DNA of 64,000 nt from NCBI GenBank assembly GCA_016463765.1, contig JAEMQS010000007.1, forward strand, positions 32,181 to 96,180, in the 5' to 3' direction. This DNA is from Solirubrobacteraceae bacterium (lineage in GTDB: Bacteria; Actinomycetota; Thermoleophilia; Solirubrobacterales; Solirubrobacteraceae). The position numbers and the translations under genes are program-made. Positions 1 to 8,512 of this stretch are shown here, piece after piece. Under the pieces are notes generated by a model, which was not told the origin of the DNA, made no database searches, and worked only from the letters and a program-made list of their open reading frames with translations. The first letter of the stretch is position 1. Each line of letters starts with the position of its first letter.

Positions 1-345
1 GTCGTCGCACGCCACGCCCGCCGTCTCCAGGGCCTGCATGCCCGACGCGGTGTCCCGGCGCGCGATCGCCTGCTCGGCCTCCAGCCGCAAGCCCGTCAGG
101 CGCGCCATCCGTGCGCGCACCTCTTCCTCCATATTGCCCGCGAGCTCCAGGCGCGTGCGCGTGACGTGGTCCGCCACCGCGGCGGCGGCACGGTCCTCGG
201 CGATCGCCAGCGCGCCGGCCATCTCACGCGCGGCCTGCTGCTTGCGGCGCGCCAGCAACGCGACACCCGCAAGCATCACGGGCAGCAGCCCGGCGATGAG
301 CAGGTCCGCCCGGTCCGTCTGCTCGAGGGCCCGTCGCGCGTCCAT
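1..345 (-). CDS. membrane-anchored coiled-coil protein, 3' end outside window
   Basis: An open frame runs leftwards from an ATG at 345 off the window edge, giving at least 115 residues with no stop. Residues about 14-32 (LLIAGLLPVMLAGVALLA) form one membrane segment after a short charged N terminus. What follows is Ala/Glu/Arg-rich and helical, likely a cytoplasmic coiled coil. It starts 19 bases after the stop of the amidotransferase gene on the same strand, so the two may be co-transcribed. I do not recognise the family. An N-terminal anchor followed by a long helix would suit a histidine kinase or a structural protein, but no catalytic motif is inside the window. Confidence 0.55.
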   Translation of the reverse strand, partial: MDARRALEQTDRADLLIAGLLPVMLAGVALLARRKQQAAREMAGALAIAEDRAAAAVADHVTRTRLELAGNMEEEVRARMARLTGLRLEAEQAIARRDTASGMQALETAGVACDD

Positions 346-364
346 GCGGACCCAACGTACCGGG

Positions 365-1204
365 CTACACCCCGACGGGCACCTGCGGGACGAACGGCCG
401 CATCTCGTCCTCGCCGTCCTGGACCACCAGCGCGGTTCCCGGATCGAGTTCGTGCCAGGCACCCGGGAGGTCGACCAGCGGCTCGGAGACCACGATCCGC
501 GTCTCGTCGGAGAACTGCTGCAGGCGCGGGCGGTCGGGGTAGAGCTCACGGACGGTGCGCGGCTCGGCCGAGACGTAGAGCGTGTTGACCTCTGGGCCTG
601 ACGCGTAGCGCACGGCCCACAGCCGCTCGCCGTCGCTGACCCCGGCGCTCATCTGCAGCGGCGTGTCGATGCCGTGGCGCTCGCACGTCTGCTCGATGAA
701 GCCGGCCATCCGCTGCAGCCCGCCGATCGGGTCGTCGCGCAGGCCGAACGTCAGGGCGAGGTGGAAGATGAGCTCCGAGTCCGTGGTCCCCTCGATGTTG
801 TCGAAGAGGTCCGCGTCGACGGCGAGCAGCAGCTCGCGGCGGACGCGGTGGTACTCGTTGATGAAGCCGTTGTGCACGAAGATCCAGCGCCCCAGCCGGA
901 ATGGGTGGCAGTTGGTCTGCTGGGACGGTGTCCCCGTCGACGCGCGCACGTGTGCCAGGAACAGCGGCGACTCGACCTGGGCGGCGATCTCGCGCAGGTT
1001 GCGGTCGCTCCAGGCGGGGGAGGGGCTGCGGTAGACCCCGGGCTCGTCGCGCTGGCCGTACCAGCCCAGCCCGAAGCCGTCGCCGTTGAGCGGGTGCGCC
1101 ATCTGCTCCGAGCGCTGGCTCTGGACGATGAGCGAATGCTCGGTGAGGTACAGCAGCTCCTCGGGCCTGATCGCCTGCCCGAAGTAGCCGAGCCATCGGC
1201 ACAT
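365..1204 (-). CDS. class II glutamine amidotransferase (YafJ/EgtC-like)
   Basis: The 279-residue protein starts MCRWLGYFG, leaving Cys2 as the N-terminal nucleophile after Met removal, as in class II (Ntn) glutamine amidotransferases. Later family blocks include NGDGFGLGWYG near residue 45 and FVHNGFINEY near residue 115. It is the size of stand-alone YafJ/EgtC proteins and carries no synthetase domain, so its acceptor substrate is unknown. EgtC removes gamma-glutamate during ergothioneine synthesis, but no egtB or egtD lies nearby, so that role is only a possibility. The ATG at 1204 is preceded by a GGGAG Shine-Dalgarno about 10 bases upstream, which supports this start. Confidence 0.85.
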   Translation of the reverse strand: MCRWLGYFGQAIRPEELLYLTEHSLIVQSQRSEQMAHPLNGDGFGLGWYGQRDEPGVYRSPSPAWSDRNLREIAAQVESPLFLAHVRASTGTPSQQTNCHPFRLGRWIFVHNGFINEYHRVRRELLLAVDADLFDNIEGTTDSELIFHLALTFGLRDDPIGGLQRMAGFIEQTCERHGIDTPLQMSAGVSDGERLWAVRYASGPEVNTLYVSAEPRTVRELYPDRPRLQQFSDETRIVVSEPLVDLPGAWHELDPGTALVVQDGEDEMRPFVPQVPVGV

Positions 1205-1297
1205 GTCCGTCGTCTCCCTTGTCGCTGAGCTGACCGATCGGGAGTCTCTCACCCTCGCGCGGTTGCGTTGCCACACCGGCGGGTAGAGCGACGAGTG

Positions 1298-1525
1298 ATG
1301 TCGGGTCGCCAACTGGTGGTGCTCACGGGGTTCGTCGCGGTGATCGCGGCGCTGCTCCTCGCCGTCGCCCGGATGGAGACGGGGGCGGCGCTGCTGCTCG
1401 TCGCGGCCTTCGGCGCCTACTCGGCGATCGTCCTGTGCGGCGCGCACCGCGCCCGCGGGCGGGTCATCCGCCGAGCGCCTGCCGCAGTGCGTCGTCGAAC
1501 ACCTCCTGCGGCTGGGCCCCGCTGA
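1298..1525 (+). CDS. small two-helix membrane protein (hypothetical)
   Basis: A 75-residue frame starts at ATG 1298. It has two clear hydrophobic segments (LVVLTGFVAVIAALLLAVA and AALLLVAAFGAYSAIVL) separated by a charged turn, then an Arg-rich tail. Two well-formed helices in the right frame argue against chance. Against it, the last 60 bases run antisense over the 3' end of the FrnE-like gene, and the Arg/Pro-rich tail is what GC-rich antisense sequence often produces. No Shine-Dalgarno or -10 hexamer is obvious. It is the only candidate coding sequence in the gap 1205-1463. No function can be assigned. Confidence 0.4.
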   Translation: MSGRQLVVLTGFVAVIAALLLAVARMETGAALLLVAAFGAYSAIVLCGAHRARGRVIRRAPAAVRRRTPPAAGPR

Positions 1526-2093
1526 CCCCCAGCCGGCGGTCGAGGACGGCGAACGGCACGCCGCTGACCCCGAACGCCCGCGCCTGCTCCTCGTCGGCCG
1601 CGATGTCGTCGGCATGACGGTCGGAGCCCAGGACCTCCGTGATGAGCGCCTCGTCCATGCCGGCAGCGGACGCCGCGGTCCGCAGAACGTCGTGATCGCC
1701 GACGTCCAGGCCGTCGGTGAAGTGCGCGCGGTGCATCGCGGTCATCACGGCGAAGTCGAGCTGCGCGGGCTGCGCGGCGAGCACCAGGCGCAGCGCGTCG
1801 GTCGACGGCGCGCTGATCGCCCGCTCGGGGTGCAGCGGCAGGTCGAGCTCGGCGCCGAGCTCGCTGATGTGCGCCATGCGCTGCAGCGTGTCGGCCTCCG
1901 TCCAGCCGTACTTGCGCTGCAGGCGCTCGACGGTCGGGACCCGCGGCGGGTCGGGATCGGGGTCCAGGCGAAACGCCCGGATCTCGATCTGCACCCGGTC
2001 CTCGGCGCCGGCCGCCACGACGGCGTGCGCGAGACGTGCCTCGCCGATCCAGCACCACGGGCAGACGACGTCGGCCCAGATCTCGATCTTCAC
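1464..2093 (-). CDS. DsbA family oxidoreductase, FrnE-like
   Basis: This 209-residue protein opens with a beta strand (VKIEIWADVV) leading to a CPWC active site at residues 11-14, then a helical insertion, then the cis-proline region SGVPFAVL near residue 180. This is the layout of the FrnE/2-hydroxychromene isomerase branch of the DsbA thioredoxin fold. There is no signal peptide, so it should act in the cytoplasm as a thiol-disulfide oxidoreductase or isomerase. The GTG start at 2093 overlaps the stop of the RES gene as GTGA, so translation is probably coupled. Its position behind a copper and toxin-antitoxin run suggests a link to thiol or metal stress, which is inference. Confidence 0.85.
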   Translation of the reverse strand: MKIEIWADVVCPWCWIGEARLAHAVVAAGAEDRVQIEIRAFRLDPDPDPPRVPTVERLQRKYGWTEADTLQRMAHISELGAELDLPLHPERAISAPSTDALRLVLAAQPAQLDFAVMTAMHRAHFTDGLDVGDHDVLRTAASAAGMDEALITEVLGSDRHADDIAADEEQARAFGVSGVPFAVLDRRLGVSGAQPQEVFDDALRQALGG

Positions 2094-2695
2094 TCTTCTG
2101 TCCTCCAGCGCACGAGACCCTCGTGCTCGACATCGGCATGGACCGTCGCGCGCAGCAGCGGCAGCGGTGGGCCGCCCTGCGCGGCCAGCGTGCAGGGGAC
2201 CCGCAGTTCGGGCCGGGGGTTGGCCCAGGCGGCCAGCCCGTGCAACAGCACCTTCTCGTACCGGGCGCCGAACAGCGTGAGGTTCGTCGCGCCGCTCAAT
2301 GCGGCGCTCGGAGCGAGCACGCCCCGGAACCCCGCATCGCGCAGGTCGTCGGCGAGGTCCTGGCAGACCGCGTGATCGCCGACGGCGGCGGCGGGGTCCA
2401 GCTCGCAGGCCGCCCAGCGGTCGAACGTCGACAGGTCGGCGATGTCTGTTTCGGTCACGTACGCGAGCCAGAGCAGCCGCCGGTACTCCGCGGCGCGTTC
2501 GGCGGTGCGCACGTTCTCGTAGCGGACAAGCTCGGCCCAGGCGCCCAGCGGCTCGAGCGCGAGGTACTGCGCGTAGCCCTGACCCTGCCGGTGCCAGCGC
2601 CCGGACCGCTGGCTGGGCAGCGGCTCGCCGGCGGCGTGATAGAACGGCGGCCAGTCGGGGGCGACCTGCCGGAACGCCCACCACGACCCCGTCAC
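2090..2695 (-). CDS. RES-domain toxin (NAD+-degrading family)
   Basis: The 201-residue product carries the RES domain signature: an Arg in SGRWHRQGQ, a Glu in AWAELVRYENV, and the Ser-containing LSGATNLTLFG block near the C terminus. Characterised RES toxins of Xre-RES modules consume cellular NAD+ and arrest growth. The preceding gene encodes a DUF2384 antitoxin, the expected partner in the expected order. I chose GTG 2695 because the RES core starts a few residues later at WWAFRQVAP; GTG 2731 would add 12 residues and overlap the antitoxin gene. The stop overlaps the start of the FrnE-like gene by four bases. Domain call is firm; toxicity is inferred from the family. Confidence 0.8.
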   Translation of the reverse strand: MTGSWWAFRQVAPDWPPFYHAAGEPLPSQRSGRWHRQGQGYAQYLALEPLGAWAELVRYENVRTAERAAEYRRLLWLAYVTETDIADLSTFDRWAACELDPAAAVGDHAVCQDLADDLRDAGFRGVLAPSAALSGATNLTLFGARYEKVLLHGLAAWANPRPELRVPCTLAAQGGPPLPLLRATVHADVEHEGLVRWRTEE

Positions 2696-2705
2696 GCGCT
2701 CGGGT

Positions 2706-3365
2706 TCAGTCCGCCAGCTGGCCACGGGCACCGCGGGCGAGCGAGATCAGCGCCTCGCGGGCCGGCGCGAGGTCGGCGCCGAGGACCTCCAGCGGCGTGC
2801 GGCCGCCGAGCTGGTGGCGCGGCGCGGCGAACCACTGGACGAGGCCGGCGGCGGTCAGCGAGGAGCGCAGGTACGTGATGACATGTGCGACGAGGACGAC
2901 GCGCTCGGTGTTGCGCGTCACCGGCCGGCCGGCGCGCCACGCGCCGACGGTCTTCGTCGAGACGCCGAGCAGGCGGGCGAGGTCGGTCGCCGGCACGGGC
3001 GCGAGCGTGCGCAGGACGTAGTCGGCCGCCGCGCGCGGGTCGTCGAGTTCGTCGTGCAGGAGCCGGCGCCCGAGACGCCGCGCGACGTCGCCGAGCATGA
3101 GGGCCGCGAGCTCGAGGTCGTCGTCGGTCCCCGCGTCGGTGGCCCGCCGCAGCGCGTGGAGCATCTCCCACAGGCGGCGCGCGTCGAAGTCCTCGGTGCC
3201 CTCGGGCAGGGCGGAGGACAGCGCGTACACACGGTCTTCCAGCTCGGCCACCCAGCGCGCGCGGGCGTCGGGTCCCGGAACCTGCTCGGGGTCGAGGAGC
3301 GCGCCGAGCTCCTGGGCCATGGCCCGGAGGTCCTCCAGCTGCGCTGGTGCGGCGGCGACGCTCAT
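2706..3365 (-). CDS. Xre/MbcA/ParS-type antitoxin with DUF2384
   Basis: The 219-residue protein ends with a helix-turn-helix (LARLLGVSTKTVGAWRAG, near residues 133-150) followed by the DUF2384 toxin-binding region (TAAGLVQWFAAPRHQ, then GGRTPLEVL near 190). This is the antitoxin layout of Xre-RES and ParDS/MbcAT modules. The N-terminal 120 residues are helical and make it longer than many antitoxins of the family. It should bind the RES toxin and repress its own promoter. An inverted repeat at 3408-3424 contains a candidate -10 for this gene, a fitting autoregulatory operator. The gene follows copA by 47 bases on the same strand. Confidence 0.8.
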   Translation of the reverse strand: MSVAAAPAQLEDLRAMAQELGALLDPEQVPGPDARARWVAELEDRVYALSSALPEGTEDFDARRLWEMLHALRRATDAGTDDDLELAALMLGDVARRLGRRLLHDELDDPRAAADYVLRTLAPVPATDLARLLGVSTKTVGAWRAGRPVTRNTERVVLVAHVITYLRSSLTAAGLVQWFAAPRHQLGGRTPLEVLGADLAPAREALISLARGARGQLAD

Positions 3366-3390
3366 CGCGGGGCTTCCCTTCGGTCCGCTT

Positions 3391-3424
3391 GACTTCCTTC
3401 TGGAGACGAAGTCTACCGGACTTC
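3391..3424 (-). promoter_or_regulatory. candidate Xre-RES promoter and operator
   Basis: Three alternating copies of the hexamer GACTTC/GAAGTC lie at 3391-3396, 3408-3413 and 3419-3424. The last two form an inverted repeat with a 5-base spacer. That repeat contains TAGACT when read on the minus strand (3415 to 3410), which matches the -10 hexamer seen at many genes in this window. A repressor bound here would block transcription of the antitoxin-toxin pair, leaving a leader of about 38 bases. The element overlaps the stop codon of copA. Confidence 0.5.
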
Positions 3425-5617
3425 GGAGCGGAACCGGCGCAGCCGCAGCGCGTTGGCCACGACCGACACGCTCGAGAGCCCCATCGCGGCGCCCGCCACC
3501 AGCGGGTTGAGCAGGCCGGCGGCGGCCAGGGGGAGGGCGGCGACGTTGTAACCGAAGGCCCAGACGAGGTTCTGGCGAATGGTCCGCAGCGTCGCGCGGG
3601 ACAGGCGGATCGCGTCCGCGGCCGCGTGGAGGTCTCCGGAGACGAGGGTCAGGTCCGATGCCTCGATCGCGACGTCGGTGCCCGTGCCGATCGCCAGGCC
3701 GAGGTCGGCCTGGGCCAGGGCCGGTGCGTCGTTGACGCCGTCGCCCACCATCGCGACCACGCGGCCCTCGGCCTGCAGGCGCGCGACGACCCCGGCCTTG
3801 TCGGCGGGCAGCACCTCGGCGATGACCTCGTCGATGCCGACCTCGGCGGCCACGGCCTGCGCGGTCGCGGTGTTGTCGCCGGTGAGGAGGATGGGCCGCA
3901 ACCCGAGGCTGCGGAGCCGGGCGATCGCCGCGGCGGAGGTTGGCTTGACGGTGTCGGCCACCGCGATGACTCCGAGCACCTCGTCGTCGGCGGCGACGAC
4001 CACGGCGGTCTGCCCGGCGGCCTCGGCGTCCGTGCGCGCACCGTCGAGACCGGGTGCGGTCCCGGCGAACGCCGGCCGGCCGATCCGGACGTGGCGTCCG
4101 TCGACCTCGCCCTCGACGCCGAGGCCCTCACGGTTGGCGAAGGCCGCGACCGCCGGCAGCGTGCCGACGCGCTCGCGCGCGGCCGTCGTGATGGCGCGGC
4201 CGACCGGATGCTCGGACGCGGCCTCGACCGCGCCGGCCACGCGGAGCAAGGTCTCCTCGTCGTGCCCAGGCGCCGCGACGGTCGCGACGACCGCCATGCG
4301 GCCGGTCGTGACCGTGCCGGTCTTGTCCAGGACGATCGTGTCGACCTTGCGCGTGGACTCCAGGATCTCCGGGCCCTTGATGAGCAGGCCGAGCTGCGCG
4401 CCGCGGCCGGTGCCGACCAGCAGCGCGGTGGGCGTCGCCAGGCCCAGGGCGCACGGGCAGGCGATGATCAGGACGGCCACGGCGGCGGTGAGCGCGAACG
4501 TCGTGTCCTCGCCCGCGCCGAGCCAGAACCCCAGCGTGGCGACGGCGATGGCGATGACGATGGGGACGAAGACGCCCGACACGCGGTCGGCCAGCCGCTG
4601 GACCGGCGCCTTGCCCGACTGCGCGTCGGTCACGAGCCGCGCGATCTGCGCCAGCGCGGTGTCGGCGCCGACCTTCGTCGCCTGCACGACGAGGCGTCCG
4701 CCCGCGTTGACCGTCGCCCCCGCGACCTCGTCGCCCGGGGCCTTCTCGACGGGGGCCGACTCGCCGGTGAGCAGCGACTGGTCGACGGCCGAGCGGCCCT
4801 CGACGACCACGCCGTCGGTCGCGACCTTCTCGCCGGGCCGGACGACGAAGCGGTCGCCGGGCTGCAGCTGCTCGACGGGCACGCGACGTTCGGTGCCGTC
4901 GGCGTCGAGGATCGCGACGTCCTTGGCGCCGAGCTCGAGCAGCGCCTGCAGCGCGGCGCCCGCCCGCCGCTTGGCGCGCTCTTCGAAGTAGCGGCCGGCG
5001 AGGATGAAGACCGTGACGGCCGAGGCGACCTCGAGGTAGATCTCGTCGGTCGCACCCGCCTCCTCGGGCAGCCACGAGAACGTCATCGTCATCCCGGTCA
5101 TCCCCGCGTCGCCCAGGAACAGGGCGTACAGCGACCACAGCCACGCGGCGAGGACGCCCATAGAGACGAGCGTGTCCATCGTCGCCGTGGCGTGGCGGGC
5201 GTTCAACCACGCCGCGTGATGAAACGGCCACGCACCCCAGACGACCACCGGCGAGGCGAGGGCCAGCGCCGCCCACTGCCAGAAGTCGAACTGCAGCGGC
5301 GGGATCATCGAAAGGAGCAGGACCGGGAGGGTCAGCGCCGCGGAGATCAGCAGGCGGTCGCGCAGCGGCGAGCCGTGGTCCGTGTCGTCCGCGGCCTGCG
5401 TGTCGGGCAGGCGGGCGTCGTAGCCCGCGGTGCGCACCGTCTCGATCAGGTCCTCGGGTGCCACGGCCTGGGGGTCGTAGTCGACGGTCGCGCGTTCGGT
5501 GGCGTAGTTCACCGTCGCGGCCACGCCGTCGAGCTTGTTGAGCTTGCGCTCGATGCGGTTCGCGCACGAGGCGCAGGTCATCCCGTCGATCGGGAGCTCC
5601 ACGTGCTCGACGCTCAT
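3413..5617 (-). CDS. copA: copper-exporting P1B-type ATPase
   Basis: This 734-residue protein has the full P1B ATPase order: a heavy-metal domain with MTCASC (Cys15, Cys18), paired membrane helices, the actuator TGES near 283, the membrane metal site ACPCALG near 387, the phosphorylation motif DKTGTVTTG near 430, the SEHPVG nucleotide motif near 468, and [11 protein letters not shown] near 625. The CPC membrane motif and single CxxC domain indicate Cu(I) export across the plasma membrane. ATG 5617 has a GGAGGT Shine-Dalgarno and overlaps the preceding gene as ATGA. It forms an operon with the His-motif protein and copZ, under the CsoR-type operator upstream of copZ. Confidence 0.96.
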   Translation of the reverse strand: MSVEHVELPIDGMTCASCANRIERKLNKLDGVAATVNYATERATVDYDPQAVAPEDLIETVRTAGYDARLPDTQAADDTDHGSPLRDRLLISAALTLPVLLLSMIPPLQFDFWQWAALALASPVVVWGAWPFHHAAWLNARHATATMDTLVSMGVLAAWLWSLYALFLGDAGMTGMTMTFSWLPEEAGATDEIYLEVASAVTVFILAGRYFEERAKRRAGAALQALLELGAKDVAILDADGTERRVPVEQLQPGDRFVVRPGEKVATDGVVVEGRSAVDQSLLTGESAPVEKAPGDEVAGATVNAGGRLVVQATKVGADTALAQIARLVTDAQSGKAPVQRLADRVSGVFVPIVIAIAVATLGFWLGAGEDTTFALTAAVAVLIIACPCALGLATPTALLVGTGRGAQLGLLIKGPEILESTRKVDTIVLDKTGTVTTGRMAVVATVAAPGHDEETLLRVAGAVEAASEHPVGRAITTAARERVGTLPAVAAFANREGLGVEGEVDGRHVRIGRPAFAGTAPGLDGARTDAEAAGQTAVVVAADDEVLGVIAVADTVKPTSAAAIARLRSLGLRPILLTGDNTATAQAVAAEVGIDEVIAEVLPADKAGVVARLQAEGRVVAMVGDGVNDAPALAQADLGLAIGTGTDVAIEASDLTLVSGDLHAAADAIRLSRATLRTIRQNLVWAFGYNVAALPLAAAGLLNPLVAGAAMGLSSVSVVANALRLRRFRSEVR

Positions 5618-6459
5618 CGCGGGACCTCCACCGTGAACGGCGCGGTGCGCACGCGGCCGTCGACGCGGACCTGGAGGAACAGCCGGTACCGGCCGGCGGA
5701 GGGGAACGTCACGGCGAACGCCGCGCCGTCGTCGGAGACGGGGTGGACGTGCAGGAACGCCAGGTCGCCCTCGCGCAGGGCGACGAGGTGCCCGCGGGCG
5801 CCGAGATACGGCTGCGGCGTGACCGGCGTGCCCCCGCGGGTCACGGCGAAGCGCAGGTCCGCTTCGCGCCCGGAACGGAGCGCCGGGGCGTCGAGTGCCA
5901 CGCGCAGGCCGCCGCCCGCCTCGGCCACCGGCGCGGGGGCCGGGAGCGGCTGCAGCGCGGCGCTCCCGCTCACACGCAGATCCGCGCCCAGGGTCCGGGC
6001 GGTTCCGTCGTGGGAGAAGTCGGCGAGGACGCGGTAGGAGCCGGGCTCGTCCAGCCGGACGGGGACCGACCACGTGCCATCGGCTCCGAGGCGCGGGTGG
6101 AGGTGCTGGAAGCCGGTGAGGTCGCGCCGGACGACGATGAGGTGCATGCGGCGCTCGTGCTCGACGTCGAACTCGCGCACAGCGCCCCCGTCGTCGTCGA
6201 GGATGCGCAGCCGCAGTGTGGTGCGCGCGCCACGGGGAAGGCCTGGGGTGTCCAGCGCGAGCCGTAGCCCGCCGTCGGCGACCGCGAGGCCGCGCACCGG
6301 CTGCGGGGCGCCGTGTCCGGCGGGTTCCCCGCCGTGCTCCACATCGGCCTCGCCGGACGACCGCGGTGCGGGGTCGATCGCCGCCCCGGCGAACGATGCG
6401 AGGGCGAAGACGGCCACGAGCAGCGCGGCGAATCCGGCGAGCTTGGCCGGCGCGGCCAT
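5614..6459 (-). CDS. exported two-repeat protein with HxHP motifs, copper operon
   Basis: The 281-residue protein begins with a hydrophobic signal or anchor (residues 6-26), then an acidic/His-rich linker. Two related beta-type repeats follow, about 55-165 and 183-280. Each repeat has an HL(I/V) strand and then an F(Q/L)H(L/V)HP motif (His106, His119, His121; His224, His237, His239), followed by an immunoglobulin-like ending (GSYRVL, GRYRLF). The domains should lie outside the membrane. The gene is translationally coupled to copZ (TGATG) and copA (ATGA), so a role in binding or handing over copper outside the cell is plausible. I know no characterised homologue; the function is inferred from motif and context. 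Confidence 0.8.
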   Translation of the reverse strand: MAAPAKLAGFAALLVAVFALASFAGAAIDPAPRSSGEADVEHGGEPAGHGAPQPVRGLAVADGGLRLALDTPGLPRGARTTLRLRILDDDGGAVREFDVEHERRMHLIVVRRDLTGFQHLHPRLGADGTWSVPVRLDEPGSYRVLADFSHDGTARTLGADLRVSGSAALQPLPAPAPVAEAGGGLRVALDAPALRSGREADLRFAVTRGGTPVTPQPYLGARGHLVALREGDLAFLHVHPVSDDGAAFAVTFPSAGRYRLFLQVRVDGRVRTAPFTVEVPR

Positions 6460-6668
6460 CAGGCCGCCTCGTACCCCGCCTCGGCTACGGCGGAACGGAT
6501 CGCATCATCGCTGAGGTTCTCGCCGGTGACCTCCGCGCGGCCCGTGGCGAGCTCGACATCGACCGCCGACACGCCGGGAATCTCGGAGACCTCTTCGACG
6601 ACTGACCTGACGCAGTGTTCGCAGGTCATGCCGGTCACGGTGTAGACACGGGTGGTGCTGGGGGACAT
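6459..6668 (-). CDS. copZ: copper chaperone, CopZ-like heavy-metal domain
   Basis: A 69-residue single heavy-metal-associated domain with GMTCEHC (Cys pair at about 15 and 18) and the usual beta-alpha-beta-beta-alpha-beta length. Such proteins carry Cu(I) in the cytoplasm to CopA. ATG 6668 has no Shine-Dalgarno; a TAGACT hexamer lies 7 bases upstream, so the message is probably leaderless and begins at or next to the ATG. The stop overlaps the next start as TGATG. First gene of the copZ-(His-motif protein)-copA operon. Confidence 0.93.
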   Translation of the reverse strand: MSPSTTRVYTVTGMTCEHCVRSVVEEVSEIPGVSAVDVELATGRAEVTGENLSDDAIRSAVAEAGYEAA

Positions 6669-6675
6669 GGGAAGG

Positions 6676-6700
6676 AGTCTACCATACCCATGGGGGGTAT
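6676..6700 (-). promoter_or_regulatory. copZ promoter with CsoR-type operator
   Basis: On the minus strand TAGACT (6681 to 6676) sits 7 bases before the copZ ATG. Directly upstream is the 17-bp inverted repeat ATACCC-ATGGG-GGGTAT (6684-6700). A/T-flanked C/G tracts of this form are typical of CsoR-family copper-sensing repressors, which release DNA when they bind Cu(I). The repeat also covers a possible -10 (TATTAG, 6698-6703) for pilB on the other strand. No csoR gene is in the window. Confidence 0.65.
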
Positions 6701-6709
6701 TAGGCGGGG

Positions 6710-8512
6710 GTGGCGGGCTCAACCCGGGCCCCCGTCCTGCCGATCCACGGTGTGATGGAGGCAGCCAGAATCCCCCCGGCCGCGGTACCGCCGGCACCCG
6801 AAGGCCAGGACCAGGTCTCGGGCGAGCGCTACCGCCTGCGCCCGGGCAAGCTGCTCGGCGACGTCATCGTCGAGATGGGCCTCGCACGCCGCGTCGACGT
6901 CGAAGGGGCCGTCGTGGCCGCCCGTGGCTCGGGCAAGCGCATGGGCGACGTGCTCATCGAGCGCGGGATTCTCACGAGTGACGACCTGGCCAACGCCGTC
7001 GCCGCGCGCTTCGGTCTGCCGCGCCTGAACCTCGACGGCCAGCGCGTCGACATCGGCGCCGCCAACCTCCTGGACATCGAGGTCGCACGGCGCCTGCAGG
7101 CGCTGCCGGTGGCCTTCGGTGACGGCGACACCCTCATCGTCGCCATGGTCGAACCGTCGAACGTCCTTGCCGTCGATGACATCTCGATGATCACGGGTCG
7201 CGGCGTGCGCCCGGCCATCGTGTCCTCGGACGAGTTCGAGATGCTCGTCGGCCAGGTCTCGCAGCTCGAACACGCGGTGAGCGAGGTCTCCGACGAGGCC
7301 GACGGCCTCGACACCATGCCCGGCACGGAGGCCGACGAGGACACCGACCACGTCCTCGGCGACGACGCCCCGGCCATCCGGCTCGTCCGGTCGATCATCG
7401 CCGAGGCCATCCAGCGCCGGGCGTCGGACATCCACCTCGAGCCCGCCGAGGGCGGCGTCCGGGTGCGGTACCGCATCGACGGCGTCGTGCACGTCGCGTC
7501 GACGATCCCGAAGGCCATGGCCGCCGCGGTCATCTCCCGCGTGAAGGTCATCTCCGACCTCGACATCGCCGAGCGCCGGCTGCCCCAGGACGGCCGCGTC
7601 GGTCTCCAGGTCGAAGGGCGCAAGGTCGACCTGCGCGTCGTCACCATCCCGCTCGTCAACGGCGAGTCCGTCGTGCTGAGAATCCTCGACAGCGGCGGCG
7701 AGCTGCTGCGCCTCGACGAGGTCGGCATGGACCAGGAGGACCGCGCCAAGCTCATCAAGGCGATCACGAGCGCCAACGGCGGCATCCTCACGACCGGCCC
7801 CACCGGCTCGGGCAAGACGACGACGCTCTACGGCTGCCTCGCGGAGATCCTTTCCGACGACCTGACGATCATGACCATCGAGGACCCGGTGGAGTACCGG
7901 CTCGGCGGCGTCAAGCAGGTCCAGATCAACCCGAAGACGGGCCTGAACTTCGCCACCGGCCTGAAGGCCGCGATGCGCGCCGATCCGGACGTGATCATGG
8001 TCGGCGAGATCCGCGACCCCGAGAGCGCGAACATCGCCGTGCAGGCCGCGATCACGGGCCACCTCGTCCTCTCCACGCTGCACACGAACAACGCGGCCAC
8101 CACGGTCACCCGCCTGTCGGAGATGGGCGTGCCGCCGTACCTCGTCGCGTCGGCGATCACCTGCGTCGTCGGCCAGCGCCTGACGCGGCGCCTGTGCCCG
8201 GACTGCCGCCGGCCCGTCACCGTGCCCGCGTCGTCGGTCGGCATCCCGGGCGACGAACCGATCACCGTCTACGAGCCGTTCGGCTGCAACGCCTGCGGCA
8301 AGGCCGGCTACCGCGGCCGGGTGGGCCTCTACGAGGTCATGATCATGACCGAGCGCCTGCGCCGGCTGACCGTCGAGAACGCCGACGCCGACACCCTCGG
8401 CCGCGCCGCAGTCGAAGAGGGCATGCGCACCATGCGCGAGGACGGCATGAACAAGGTGCGCGCCGGCCTGACCTCGGTCGCCGAGGTCGAGCGCGTCACG
8501 TCGTCGGCGTAG
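6710..8512 (+). CDS. pilB: type IV pilus assembly ATPase PilB (GspE family)
   Basis: The product has an N-terminal GspE-II-like domain (LLGDVIVEMGLA..., repeated as MGDVLIERGILT) and a C-terminal secretion ATPase. The ATPase contains Walker A GPTGSGKTT near residue 365, an Asp box and Walker B MVGEIRDPESA near 430, a His box near 455, and two CxxC pairs (CPDC, CNAC) near 500-530. It should power pilus extension from the cytoplasmic face. The start is uncertain. GTG 6710 gives 600 residues and has TATTAG six bases upstream; ATG 6755 gives 585 residues. Neither has a Shine-Dalgarno. It is divergent from copZ and 3.1 kb from the pilin genes. Confidence 0.93.
   Translation: MAGSTRAPVLPIHGVMEAARIPPAAVPPAPEGQDQVSGERYRLRPGKLLGDVIVEMGLARRVDVEGAVVAARGSGKRMGDVLIERGILTSDDLANAVAARFGLPRLNLDGQRVDIGAANLLDIEVARRLQALPVAFGDGDTLIVAMVEPSNVLAVDDISMITGRGVRPAIVSSDEFEMLVGQVSQLEHAVSEVSDEADGLDTMPGTEADEDTDHVLGDDAPAIRLVRSIIAEAIQRRASDIHLEPAEGGVRVRYRIDGVVHVASTIPKAMAAAVISRVKVISDLDIAERRLPQDGRVGLQVEGRKVDLRVVTIPLVNGESVVLRILDSGGELLRLDEVGMDQEDRAKLIKAITSANGGILTTGPTGSGKTTTLYGCLAEILSDDLTIMTIEDPVEYRLGGVKQVQINPKTGLNFATGLKAAMRADPDVIMVGEIRDPESANIAVQAAITGHLVLSTLHTNNAATTVTRLSEMGVPPYLVASAITCVVGQRLTRRLCPDCRRPVTVPASSVGIPGDEPITVYEPFGCNACGKAGYRGRVGLYEVMIMTERLRRLTVENADADTLGRAAVEEGMRTMREDGMNKVRAGLTSVAEVERVTSSA

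Noticed and set aside
3347..6037. Very long open frame on the + strand opposite copA (about 896 codons)
   Set aside because: Its product is Arg/Gly/Asp-rich low-complexity sequence, as expected for the antisense of a GC-rich gene, while copA has every P1B ATPase motif.
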